Shown here: one piece after another, positions 32,793 through 41,381 of the stretch
Layout: each line of letters begins with the position of its first letter
Numbering within the stretch: position 1 is the first letter of the stretch
Assembly: GCA_002717185.1 (NCBI GenBank)
Contig: PBDC01000039.1
Span: 1 to 51,290, forward strand
DNA from: Rhodospirillaceae bacterium
Lineage (GTDB): Bacteria > Pseudomonadota > Alphaproteobacteria > UBA8366 > GCA-2717185
DNA: 51,290 nt
Direction of reading: 5' to 3'
Made by a program: the position numbers and the translations under genes
Notes under the pieces: generated by a model
Database searches by the model: none
What the model was told of the DNA's origin: nothing
Seen by the model: the letters and a program-made list of their open reading frames with translations, nothing else

Positions 32793-33680
32793 ATGACCGA
32801 TACTGAGCAACTGACCCGCGAGCTTGACGAACTCGAAACCGCGGCAAAAACCTATGACGCGCAGCATGAGTTCATTGAAAATTTCGGCTGGCCAGACGGG
32901 ACGCAGATCGCAGTTAATTTCACTTGCGATTTTGATACAATGTTGTTCCGCCGCTATCTCGAAGAAACACCGATGCAGCTCGCGCAAGGCGAATTCGGCG
33001 GGCGTGTCGGCATCTGGCGCCTAATCGAGCTGTTCGACGGCAACGGTGTGACCGCGACGATCTTCACCCCCGGCCGGATCTGCGAGCTTTACCCGCAATC
33101 ACTGGTCGCAGCACACAAAGCCGGCTTCGAGATTGCCGACCATATGTGGGAGCACCACGTGCCAAAGGACATGCAACTCGAGCATGATCACATCCAAAAA
33201 TCGACTACAGCATTGGAGAAGACTGTCGGCAAGCGGCCGATCGGCACGCGCAGTCGGCATACTAATTCACTGCTGCTTGAGGAAGGCTATATTTACAACT
33301 CGCACGGTTCAGCAGCGCACTTGCCCTATTACGAGCGCGACGCGGACGGCGAGAACTGCATGATTAACCTTCCGTTTCACTATGCAATCGACGACGCGAT
33401 GTTCTTCAGCTTCGCCTGGCTGAGCAGCGAGAACGCGGCGCAGCGTATTACCGACCCGAACCGGGTGTTGGATCTCTGGTGGGACGCGTTCGATCAGCAA
33501 TATCGCCAAGGTGGCTACCTCAATATCTGCCTGCATCCCTTCGTGTCCGGCCGGGCAATGCGGATCGAGATGCTTGATCGGCTGATCGCGCGCATGAAGA
33601 CAAGGCCCGGCGTCTGGTTTCCTAGCTGCGAGGACGTAGCGCGCTATTGCCTCAACGCTTTTCCGGCGAAGGAGAGCTAA
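32793..33680 (+). CDS. Polysaccharide deacetylase-fold (NodB/PuuE-like) hydrolase, metal site intact
   Basis: 295 residues. Metal-site residues are visible: the Asp pair in FTCDFDTML (about residues 50–58) and the His-x3-His in DHMWEH. Absence of a signal peptide and the overall style point to the cytoplasmic PuuE-like (allantoinase/amide hydrolase) branch rather than a cell-wall enzyme. The start is ATG 32793 after AGGAGG; a long in-frame extension to 32142 runs antisense through the LLM gene and is rejected. Three bases separate it from a second, degenerate copy; the two are probably made together. Confidence 0.9.
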   Translation: MTDTEQLTRELDELETAAKTYDAQHEFIENFGWPDGTQIAVNFTCDFDTMLFRRYLEETPMQLAQGEFGGRVGIWRLIELFDGNGVTATIFTPGRICELYPQSLVAAHKAGFEIADHMWEHHVPKDMQLEHDHIQKSTTALEKTVGKRPIGTRSRHTNSLLLEEGYIYNSHGSAAHLPYYERDADGENCMINLPFHYAIDDAMFFSFAWLSSENAAQRITDPNRVLDLWWDAFDQQYRQGGYLNICLHPFVSGRAMRIEMLDRLIARMKTRPGVWFPSCEDVARYCLNAFPAKES

Positions 33681-33683
33681 CCG

Positions 33684-34622
33684 ATGCCTTGGAAAGACGG
33701 CTACACGATTTCTGACGAAATCACCTTATTCGACGACGCGGTGCGCTGGCCGGACGGCAATTGCGTCTGCATGACGGTCATGCTCGACCTCAGCCTCGCG
33801 AGTGGCCCGCAAGGGCTGACGGCGGCTGATCTGCGACATTCGCCTGCCACCTTCGGCATGAACGAAGGGTTGGCGCAGGTTCGCGCAACACTCAAACGCT
33901 TCGGCATCACGGCAACGGTGACCGTGCCAGCGGCGATGGCCCGAATCATGCCCGACGCGGTCAAGACGCTGCGCGACGATGGACACGAAATCGCAGCACA
34001 AGGATTCAAACATGAAGACGTCAGCATATTGAGCCGCGACGAAGAGGCCGCACGATTAGCGATGACGACGGAAATCCTAGAAGAGCTAAATGGGCAGCGG
34101 CCGGAGGGCTGGTTCTCCCTGCCGCGGCCTAACGACCCGTTCGCCGTCGGCACAGTCAGCCCCAACACGCATGACCTGCTGATAGACGCCGGCTACCGCT
34201 ATATGGGCAACGGTCTGTCGGACGACATTCCTCATTATTGGGTGACGAACTTCGAAAGCGAACGGGCGATATTGACCCTACCCTACTTCTATCATTTCGA
34301 CGACCAGTTCTTCCTGATGTTCCCCAAGAAGGGCACGGGGCTCGAACACGCCGACACACTATTTGCCAACTGGAACGCAGAGTTTGACGCTCAATACAAG
34401 CGTGGCCGTTACTTCAACATGACCCTGCATCCCTATGCCGTAGGATGGTGCAATCGTCTAAAATTACTGGAGGATTTTCTCACCCGGATCAGCGAATTGT
34501 CGGACGTCTGGAACCCAACGGCAGGCGAAGTCGTCAGCTATTGGCTGCGGGCCTACCCTCAGGAATCGGCGCTCAAACTGGAACCATCGATTTGGAAGGA
34601 CTATGCCGGTAGCCTGAGCTAA
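33684..34622 (+). CDS. Polysaccharide deacetylase-fold protein with lost metal ligands
   Basis: 312 residues, homologous in layout to the preceding gene: the CVCMTVMLDLSLAS strand, GITATVTVPAAMA, EIAAQGFKHEDVSIL, and YFNMTLHPYAVGW near the end. Aligned by eye, DFD of copy 1 becomes DLS here, and the first His of His-x3-His becomes Gln (QGFKH). Two of the metal ligands are therefore gone, so it probably cannot bind the metal alone. It may be a regulatory or structural partner of copy 1. A strong GGAGAG precedes the ATG; neighbours are 3 bp apart. Confidence 0.87.
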   Translation: MPWKDGYTISDEITLFDDAVRWPDGNCVCMTVMLDLSLASGPQGLTAADLRHSPATFGMNEGLAQVRATLKRFGITATVTVPAAMARIMPDAVKTLRDDGHEIAAQGFKHEDVSILSRDEEAARLAMTTEILEELNGQRPEGWFSLPRPNDPFAVGTVSPNTHDLLIDAGYRYMGNGLSDDIPHYWVTNFESERAILTLPYFYHFDDQFFLMFPKKGTGLEHADTLFANWNAEFDAQYKRGRYFNMTLHPYAVGWCNRLKLLEDFLTRISELSDVWNPTAGEVVSYWLRAYPQESALKLEPSIWKDYAGSLS

Positions 34623-34761
34623 CGCGTTAATTTGGCAATACCGTGTTGATCGGCCCAGACGGTCAGTTCCTAAAAACGTCTGCCCGGACACATCGGCTAC
34701 TGTTTTGCCTGACAGGGATACAAACCGAAAGCGCTCTTCGGCGTCGCAAAAATAAGACTAA

Positions 34762-36009
34762 TCAGACTTCGCGAACCCGCAAAAGCAATAGCAGTCCAAC
34801 GACAAAGAACAGAATTACAACACCCATGCCTACCCGCTGGCTATCAAAGGCGGTGGTCACTAATGCTAGTGCGACAGGACCGAGAAACCCCGTCGCCTTT
34901 CCCGAGAAGGCATAGAGGCCGAACATCTCGGTCCGAATCGCTTCCGGCGCCAGCCGCGCCATCAACGATCTCGACGCGGACTGCGCCGGTCCAACGAATA
35001 AGCCCAATGCCATCCCTAGCCCCCAGAACCAGGTCAGCGATTCCACAATCAGCAAGGCCGTACCGAAACCAATCATCGCCAGAAGCGAGATGGCAATCAC
35101 CGGTTTTGCGCCGATCCTGTCATCGAGCCAAGCAAAGCTCACGGCACCGAGGCCGGCAGTCACGTTCAATACAATGCCGAATAAGATGACTTCGCTGAGT
35201 GCCAGTCCAAAGGTACCGGCAGCGTAGATCCCACCAAATGCGAACAAGGTGCCTAGGCCGTCCGTGTAAAGCATGCGCGCGATCAGGAACCAGAGAATAT
35301 TGCTGTGCCGGCGGACCTGTCGAATGGTCTGAGCGAGCTCGCCCAGGCCGGCCCGGACCGATACTGTGATGGATAAACCCGTCGATGGCCTGTCCGGTGT
35401 GAACAGGAAGAGAGGCAAGGAAAAGACCGCAAACCACACGGAAACTAGCAGAACAACGGCGCGGACATTCTCCGCATTGTCTTTCGAAAGGCCAAACCAA
35501 GGTTTGTCAGTCTGTACGAAGCCGACGAGACACAAGGCGAGTGCCACCAGTCCTCCTACATAACCGAGCCCCCAGCCCCACCCGGAAACCGCGCCAAATT
35601 GACCTTCCGGAGCGATTTCCGGCAGCATAGCGTTGTAGAAAACCATGGTGAATTCGAAAGCCGCACTGGCGATTGCAACAAAGGTCAACGCCCAAAGGAT
35701 TGAGGAAGCATTCGGCGTAGCATACCAAAGAAACGCGGTGGCGATGACGCACAGCGCGGTGAAACCGCCAAGCCACGGTTTGCGCCGGCCGGCCTGGTCC
35801 GCGATAGCGCCAAAGACCGGGCTCAACACGGCAACGGCCATCCCAGAAAGGCCCAACGCCCAACCCAACTGTGCCGATCCGGTCTCAGGTGTTTCCGCGA
35901 TCGCCTTAGTAAAATAGGTACCAAAGATGAAGGTGCCAATAACGGTTGGATAGGCCGAATTCGCGAAATCGTATAAACACCAGGACGCAATCGCACGACG
36001 ATCGTTCAT
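34762..36009 (-). CDS. MFS transporter, UMF1/Atg22-like
   Basis: About 415 residues and roughly 12 hydrophobic segments. The N-terminus WCLYDFANSAYPTVIGTFIF is characteristic of the UMF1/Atg22-like branch of the major facilitator superfamily, and ADQAGRRKPWLGG gives the loop 2–3 signature. Yeast Atg22 exports amino acids from vacuoles; bacterial substrates are unknown. Start ATG at 36009, with GGGG about 9 nt upstream, or 36027. It is convergent with the deacetylase pair and divergent from the amidase gene, and might move a product of the catabolic region (inference). Confidence 0.88.
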   Translation of the reverse strand: MNDRRAIASWCLYDFANSAYPTVIGTFIFGTYFTKAIAETPETGSAQLGWALGLSGMAVAVLSPVFGAIADQAGRRKPWLGGFTALCVIATAFLWYATPNASSILWALTFVAIASAAFEFTMVFYNAMLPEIAPEGQFGAVSGWGWGLGYVGGLVALALCLVGFVQTDKPWFGLSKDNAENVRAVVLLVSVWFAVFSLPLFLFTPDRPSTGLSITVSVRAGLGELAQTIRQVRRHSNILWFLIARMLYTDGLGTLFAFGGIYAAGTFGLALSEVILFGIVLNVTAGLGAVSFAWLDDRIGAKPVIAISLLAMIGFGTALLIVESLTWFWGLGMALGLFVGPAQSASRSLMARLAPEAIRTEMFGLYAFSGKATGFLGPVALALVTTAFDSQRVGMGVVILFFVVGLLLLLRVREV

Positions 36010-36248
36010 TTTCTGCGACCCCGGCATTTTGTCTATACGGCCTCTTAGCCCTTCTCAGGGACGTCGTCTTTGAGCACGCCAGTTTAAAGTGCCTTGGCGG
36101 TTTGTCGTCATCGGCTTTTTTGACTTTCTTTGCGTATACTTATTTTAAGTTAAAAGACAGTTATACCGGTTTTTTTGCCGTACCTATCCCGCTGAGCTCC
36201 GCGTGACGCTAATGTTAAGCTAGCGAAATCCATAAGGAGCGAGCAATC

Positions 36249-37871
36249 ATGAGCGAAGAAGTATGGAACCTTTCCATCACGGATACGGCCACACTGATCG
36301 AAGCGGGCGAATTATCGCCTGTCGCCGTCGTAGAAGCTTGCTTAGGGCGCATCGAAGCCGTTGGCGCCAGTCTCGACGCTTTCATCACACTGACCGCCGA
36401 TGTGGCGCTGGAGCAGGCGCGCAAGGCAGAGGCCGAAATTGCGGCCAAGAACTACCGTGGACCGATGCATGGCATCCCGTTTGGGTTGAAAGACATATAC
36501 AACACGGCCGGGATCCTGACTTCGGCCCATTCACGGATCCTGATTGACAATGTGCCCAATTCCGACGCAACGACTACGGCGAAGCTGTACGAAGCAGGCG
36601 CCATCATGCTCGGCAAACTAGCTACCCACGAATTTGCGCATGGTGGCCCTAGCTTCGATCTGCCCTGGCCGCTCGCACGCAACCCCTGGAACCCCGACCA
36701 CGCAACGGGCGGTTCCTCTAGCGGGTCTGGTGCCGCTGTTGCGGCCGGCATGGTCAAAGGAGCGATGGGATCGGACACGGGCGGTTCGATCCGCAATCCA
36801 TCCTGCCTATGCGGTATCGTCGGCATCAAGCCAACTTACGGACTAGTCAGCCGTGCCGGAGTGATCGCAAATTCCTATACCTTCGACCATTGTGGCCCGA
36901 TGACCTGGACGGTCGAGGACTGCGCCATAATGCTCCAAGCACTGGCAGGGCACGACACCGCGGATCCAGCGAGCGCCAATGTTCAGATCCCGGACTACCG
37001 CGCTGCTTTAACCGGCGACATTCGGGGCCTGCGCATCGGCGTCATCCGTCATTTTTGGGAGGAGGAGCAAAATTCTAGTGATGCGGTTCGAAACGCAATG
37101 GACGCGGCTCTGGATGTGTTGCGCGGCCTTGGCGCCACAACCGAGGACGCCCGCATGCGCCCCATGCAGGACTATTACGACGTAAAGGTAACGATTGCGG
37201 AATCGGAGCTATTCGCGATCCACGCCGATCAGTTGCGCGTCCGACCGCAGGATTTCGGCAGCGATTTCCGCGGCCGGGTGCTGTCAGCCTGCCTGATGAG
37301 CGGCGCCGATTACGTATCTGCCCAGCGCGAGCGTCGCACCATGCTGGCGGAAATGTCACCCCTCTATGAAAAGTACGACGTTCTGGTCACCGCCGGTGTC
37401 GCGCCAGCCGGACGGCTGGGTACCCATCAAACGGTATCCTTCTGGCAGAAACCCTCTATTGCTACGCCGTTCAACGTAACCGGCGGGCCAGCTCTGGCCC
37501 AATGTATTGGCTTCACAGAGAATGGTCTGCCCTTGTCCATGCAGATCATCGGGCGGCCATTCGACGAGGCAACTGTATTCCGCGCGGCGCACGCTTATGA
37601 GATGGCAACGCCTTGGCGAGACAATCGACCCGAAGTGCCCGCCACGGCAAACCCGCTAGTAGAAACGCCTCCGCCGGCGCCGCCGCTAGACGAGACCTTT
37701 CGCGACAAGGTAGCGGCAGCGGTAACGCAAGCAGGGTTAACCTTAGCAGAAAGTGACTTCGAACAGATTCTGGCCGCGGCGCCGCATGTCTACGACATGG
37801 TCGGTCGCCTGCGACGCGACCGCGACTACGAAGAAGAGCCCGGCAACACCTTCAGCTTTGAGGGGCGTTAG
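36249..37871 (+). CDS. Amidase signature (AS) family hydrolase
   Basis: 540 residues. The Ser-cisSer-Lys triad is recognisable: K81 in FGLKDIYNT, S156 in TGGSSSGSG and S180 in DTGGSIRNPS, with the usual 24-residue gap between the two serines. The family cleaves amides, including indoleacetamide, glutaminyl-tRNA and nylon-type substrates. The C-terminal ~85 residues carry a Pro-rich linker (TPPPAPPLDE) and a helical tail that are longer than in a minimal amidase. Not GatA by context, as no gatB/gatC is nearby. A promoter is expected in the A/T-rich 36100–36200 stretch. Confidence 0.9.
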   Translation: MSEEVWNLSITDTATLIEAGELSPVAVVEACLGRIEAVGASLDAFITLTADVALEQARKAEAEIAAKNYRGPMHGIPFGLKDIYNTAGILTSAHSRILIDNVPNSDATTTAKLYEAGAIMLGKLATHEFAHGGPSFDLPWPLARNPWNPDHATGGSSSGSGAAVAAGMVKGAMGSDTGGSIRNPSCLCGIVGIKPTYGLVSRAGVIANSYTFDHCGPMTWTVEDCAIMLQALAGHDTADPASANVQIPDYRAALTGDIRGLRIGVIRHFWEEEQNSSDAVRNAMDAALDVLRGLGATTEDARMRPMQDYYDVKVTIAESELFAIHADQLRVRPQDFGSDFRGRVLSACLMSGADYVSAQRERRTMLAEMSPLYEKYDVLVTAGVAPAGRLGTHQTVSFWQKPSIATPFNVTGGPALAQCIGFTENGLPLSMQIIGRPFDEATVFRAAHAYEMATPWRDNRPEVPATANPLVETPPPAPPLDETFRDKVAAAVTQAGLTLAESDFEQILAAAPHVYDMVGRLRRDRDYEEEPGNTFSFEGR

Positions 37872-37907
37872 CACCAATTATATGTAAAGATGGGTCCTAA
37901 TAAGCAC

Positions 37908-37929
37908 TTCGGAGCCAAATGGCTCCGAG
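37908..37929. terminator. Hairpin between convergent amidase and zinc-ribbon genes (possible bidirectional terminator)
   Basis: Perfect CGGAGCC/GGCTCCG stem (37910–37916 and 37921–37927) around an AAAT loop, extendable by one or two pairs. It lies 37 bp past the amidase stop and about 37 bp past the stop of the opposite-strand zinc-ribbon gene. T-tracts on either side are weak, so termination efficiency is uncertain. Confidence 0.45.
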
Positions 37930-37965
37930 GCGTTACTCTTTACGTGAAGTGAAGGGCCCCTGCGC

Positions 37966-38130
37966 TTAGCCCTGCCGCCATGCAGCCGTTGCCTTACATT
38001 TTTTACAAACTCGCTCACCGGCCCACTCGCTTTCGAAGTCAGTACTGCACAGTAGACACTTGCGAATCTTCTGAGTCTGGGTATGGATGAGGTGCTCTTC
38101 GTCTTTACTCGGCTGTGCTATATCGCTCAT
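37966..38130 (-). CDS. 54-residue CxxC zinc-ribbon protein
   Basis: The start is ATG at 38130 and the stop TAA at 37966–37968. The C-terminal half reads RKCLLCSTDF, then ESEWAGERVCKKCK and TAAWRQG, giving two Cys-x2-Cys knuckles 14 residues apart that should bind one Zn2+. I recall similar small proteins across alphaproteobacteria, without known function. The first 20 residues are acidic and probably disordered. A parvulin gene lies upstream on the same strand, 86 bp away. Confidence 0.8.
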   Translation of the reverse strand: MSDIAQPSKDEEHLIHTQTQKIRKCLLCSTDFESEWAGERVCKKCKATAAWRQG

Positions 38131-38216
38131 ATCTTTTTTTTGGGTATGCCCTGCTGTTACAACAGGTTCCTCCCATCAACTCCCTCAGTTAATTTTGTAT
38201 TTCGAGTGGTGCCTTT

Positions 38217-38537
38217 CTAGCCTGTACGTCGCAGCAGGTGATAGCCAAATGCAGTCGATACCACGTCACTGTCTGCGCCTACCTCAAGCTGGAAGGCCAC
38301 TTCATCAAACTCTGGCACCATCGCACCCGGTGAGAAAGAGCCTAGGTCCCCCCCATCTCTACCAGAGGGGCAATCGGAATGCGTCGCCGCAAGCGCCGCA
38401 AAATCCTCGCCATTGGCTATTTTTTCTTTTATGTCGCCGATTTCCGAAAGGGCTTCTTCCTTCGATCTAGTCGCAGTCGACCGTTCCGACCCTTGATACA
38501 TCAGAAGGATGTGCGAAACCTGGACTTGACCTGCCAT
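38217..38537 (-). CDS. Parvulin-type peptidyl-prolyl isomerase
   Basis: 106 residues, a single PpiC rotamase domain without signal peptide or other domains. Seen: VSHILLMYQ at the start, ANGEDFAALAATHSDCPSG, GGDLGSFSPGAMVPEFDEVAF and GYHLL at the end, all parvulin landmarks. A cytoplasmic protein-folding role is expected. ATG 38537 follows GGAG with 6 nt spacing; a 4-residue-longer start is less well placed. Common in proteobacteria as a free-standing protein. Confidence 0.9.
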   Translation of the reverse strand: MAGQVQVSHILLMYQGSERSTATRSKEEALSEIGDIKEKIANGEDFAALAATHSDCPSGRDGGDLGSFSPGAMVPEFDEVAFQLEVGADSDVVSTAFGYHLLRRTG

Positions 38538-39158
38538 ACTGCTCTCCAATTATGAGAACCTGGCAGAAGGATGTGTCGTACCCGGTCCGGTGCATAGTTT
38601 GATATATTCAAATTGTAACAGAATTGACGAAAAAATCCAGTTTTTTGTATGATTTGAGCCTGCAACACCACTTAAAAGCCGTAAAATTACGCGGTTTTAC
38701 AAATATAAAACAATGAGTTGATTTTTTCTCAACCCAATTTGGCCGAATTGCAACGCTAGCTTGCGATAGTGACGACTAGATTTAGTCCAACACTCTAAAT
38801 CGGCAGTGAGCCAAACTTCGTTAGAACACGAAACGCCGTGAACTCGAAGCGAAGGAACCTTGCCATGGAAGCAGCGACCAAACACACATTGCTAACCGAC
38901 AAGCATCAGTCTCGCTGTCCACCCCAACCCGATCCGTTTCGCGATGCTGGCTTTATCGCGAACTCCAATGCAATGTGCGCAATTACGGCGCGTTACGGTG
39001 GAAATTCCGCCTGCTAGGTAATATGACGAATAGCACGACCAGCGTCGATTTCTAAAAAGACATCCTGACGCTCAACCAGCCCAAAACATAACACAGAGCG
39101 AGAGTAAGAAGATCACCGTTTTCGGAGGAATAGACCGCTAAAGGCCTAGGTAGCCTGC
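38538..39158. other. A/T-rich intergenic region, no gene seen
   Basis: About 620 bases between the parvulin gene and the broken cupin gene. Short open frames here, including 38697–38885 on the minus strand, show no family resemblance. A GTAAAA/TTTTAC inverted repeat with an 8-nt loop lies near 38680–38700 and may be a small hairpin. No tRNA, repeat array or mobile element is visible. Confidence 0.35.
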
Positions 39159-39749
39159 TCAGGCCGCCTTTGGTTGCTTGCCCGCCTGAGCGACAACATA
39201 TGTGCTCTTTTCGGCATTGTAATAGTGCCGAATCGGGCTGTAGTTGCCACCAACAATGGTACAGATGAAAGTTTCCGGCTCCAACGCCTCAAAACTATGG
39301 ATCTCCGCTGGGGGCATGACCATCGCCATTTCACCGGGCGAGTATATCTTGTCTTCAATCGTCTTTAGTTCCGCGTGCCCATCAACGGACCCATCGTCCA
39401 GACGGTCGTATACCAAGTGGTGCAGTCTCCCCTTAAGCAGGCAAAGCGCTTACCACACACCGTGATCGTGCGGCGGCACGACCAGGCCCTGCGGCAGTTG
39501 ATCAATAGTGATCGACAGTTCGCCGTCGTAATAGACGTATTTCGAGTTTTCTATATGGTTGCCAGGCCGCTTTGCGCCAAGCGAGAATAGGTCAGGCCGC
39601 TCGGTAAATGGTTTTACGGCCTCAAGCAAACCCGAGCGCAACGGTTCCAAATTGTCTCCCGCCCGTCCGATCGCCGCAACAACCGCCTGCGCCATTTCAC
39701 GGGTCGAGGGATGTTCATCAGTCATCATACCGGGCCTCTCCTGGCTCAT
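39159..39749 (-). pseudogene. Cupin / cysteine-dioxygenase-like protein, interrupted by in-frame TAA at 39450–39452
   Basis: The ATG at 39749 follows AGGAGT. The frame encodes a double-stranded beta-helix protein of ~196 codons: an N-terminal helical part, then VPPHDHGVW with the His-x-His metal motif, a TAA stop (39452–39450), and in the same frame ALCLLKGRLHHLVYDR, MPPAEIHSFEAL and VGGNYSPIRHYYN. The continuing homology on both sides shows one gene split by a single nonsense codon. Related proteins usually have an acidic or small residue after HDHGxW, so GAA to TAA is plausible. The first piece alone would keep only two metal ligands. Pseudogene or consensus error. Confidence 0.8.
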
Positions 39750-39870
39750 ATTTCACTCCTATTGAAGCCGATATAGAGGTGTCGCGCCAACCCCGACACG
39801 AAACCGAGCGACGGCACGGGATCCGACTGTCTATAATTACGTCTTATAAATCCATACAGGAGTGGGAACC

Positions 39871-40662
39871 ATCAACCTTCAATTAAACAGCAAAGCCGTC
39901 CTGGTCACAGGTGGCAATCGAGGGATCGGCAAGGCCATCGCGCTGGGATTCGCCGGTGAAGGCGCAAACGTAGCCATCTGCGGCCGCGACAAGATGGCAC
40001 TCACCAGCGCCAAGGCAGAGATCGAGGCCAAGGGCGTCCAGGCTGTCGCCGTGGTTGCCGACCTGTTCGAAGCCGAAGGCTGCAGGGCCGCCATTGCAGC
40101 GGCGACTGATGCCTTTGGTCGGCTCGATGTGTTGGTCAACAATGCCTCAACCAATATCGGCGGGCGACTGGAAACCCTAAGCGACGAACAGGTGATGGAA
40201 CGGGTCAACGGCAAGACGCTAGCATCTATGCGCTGCTGCCGAGCGGCGCTTCGGCATCTGCGTTCGTCCGGCCGCGGCCGGGTTATCTGCATCGGCGGAT
40301 CCTCCGCCCGCAATGTGGGTGTCGACGGCCTACCCAGCGGACTCGGCAACGCAGCGCTGGCTAATTTTGTGAAGCAGTTCAGCTACGAGGTCGCGGCCGA
40401 CGGTATCACCGTAAACATCGTTCACCCGCCCTTCACCAAAACCGACCGCTACCCAGCTCGACTGGAAGCGCGGGCAAAGAAGCTTGGTGTTAGCCTTGAA
40501 GAAGCAGAAGCTTCCTTCACCGCCGGCTTCCCAATCGGCCGCATCGTCGAACCGGACGATATAGCGCCGATGGTGCTGTTCCTCGCCTCGCCGCAAGCAA
40601 GCGCAGTCACCGGCCAGGCGATCGCAGTCGACGGCGGCGCAACACCCTACGTGGCGTATTAA
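39871..40662 (+). CDS. SDR-family protein with apparent ATC start and atypical active site
   Basis: 263 residues if initiated at ATC 39871, giving (M)NLQLNSKAVLVTGGNRGIG, the exact pattern expected for an SDR N-terminus. AGGAG at 39858–39862 stands 8 nt before it. The only canonical alternative, GTG at 39862, lies within that Shine–Dalgarno and has none of its own. The active-site stretch GGSSARNVGVDGLPSGLGNAA lacks Tyr-x3-Lys; a known SDR branch has Asn-Ala-Ala at this place. C-terminal AVTGQAIAVDGGA is normal. This is the second gene in the window with ATC where ATG is expected. Confidence 0.8.
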   Translation: MNLQLNSKAVLVTGGNRGIGKAIALGFAGEGANVAICGRDKMALTSAKAEIEAKGVQAVAVVADLFEAEGCRAAIAAATDAFGRLDVLVNNASTNIGGRLETLSDEQVMERVNGKTLASMRCCRAALRHLRSSGRGRVICIGGSSARNVGVDGLPSGLGNAALANFVKQFSYEVAADGITVNIVHPPFTKTDRYPARLEARAKKLGVSLEEAEASFTAGFPIGRIVEPDDIAPMVLFLASPQASAVTGQAIAVDGGATPYVAY

Positions 40663-41381
40663 TATCGCCGCGAAATCTAAAGCGGAGTATTGAACAGCAC
40701 CATCACTGGGTACCGGGTTTTGGTGATTCCACAAATTTAGGTCCGCGTCAGGTCGCGCTGACCGGCAGCTTTTCTTAGCAAGGGTCAGGCGACCCATTTA
40801 CACGAATCAGCGCTCTTATCGATCTTGCGGATCGTGCAGGCCTCCGTAATTCCCCCCGCCTCCAACGCAAACAAAGCACCGTCCCAACACCGAATACCGC
40901 CGCCCAGCAGCTGCACGACGGCTAAGCCTTCGAACGAGTCGACACATTCAACAATCTACACACGGGTCGCCAAATCAACGCCTATAATATCAGCCCGGAT
41001 AGGACCTTCGATAGGCATCGATACTAAAACATAACCCACTCAGGCGAGATCACTGGCCAGAATGATGTTCGTCCGATCCTCTTAGACAAAACTCCGCTGA
41101 GCTTCTATGCGCTTCTATGCGCGATAACTTTTTCCTTTAAAACCCTATCAACATATTTTTGTCCACTGTGATGACGCCTTTGAAATATCCCGCGATCGGG
41201 TCCTTCTGATTGACAATGCCGAGGGCATTAGTTGCATCGTTGATCTGTTTCAATTCGCTGCCGACGTCCCGTCGAGTTGCCCTTGCGACGTTCAACCCCA
41301 GGGTATTACAGCAACGCCAACAAAGAGAACTGAGCTGCGTTCCACTTCCCTCACAAGCCTGTCCCAACCAAATTGTATCCG
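40663..41381. other. Intergenic region with a possible gene relic
   Basis: About 720 bases between the SDR gene and metA. The minus strand at 40785–41088 is codon-like but carries stops and is listed as a relic. A further minus-strand open frame at 41137–41367 has no family signal. No RNA gene or repeat was seen. Confidence 0.3.
40785..41088 (-). pseudogene. Decayed unrecognised reading frame
   Basis: On the minus strand one frame reads NIILASDLA, a TGA, then VGYVLVSMPIEGPIRADIIG, VDLATRV, a TAG, then ECVDSFEGLAVVQLLGGG, CTIRKIDKSADS, and a final TGA at 40787–40785. Protein-like composition across two stops suggests a dead gene. I considered phytase-like esterase (DxFEGLAV) but the resemblance is too short to name it. 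Confidence 0.25.

Noticed and set aside
36119..36150. Sigma-70 promoter (TTGACT then an A/T-rich stretch) for the amidase gene
   Set aside because: The -35 is good, but no convincing -10 lies at 16–18 bp, so I did not list it.
41137..41367. 76-residue minus-strand open frame before metA
   Set aside because: No recognisable motif and no good start signal; treated as non-coding.
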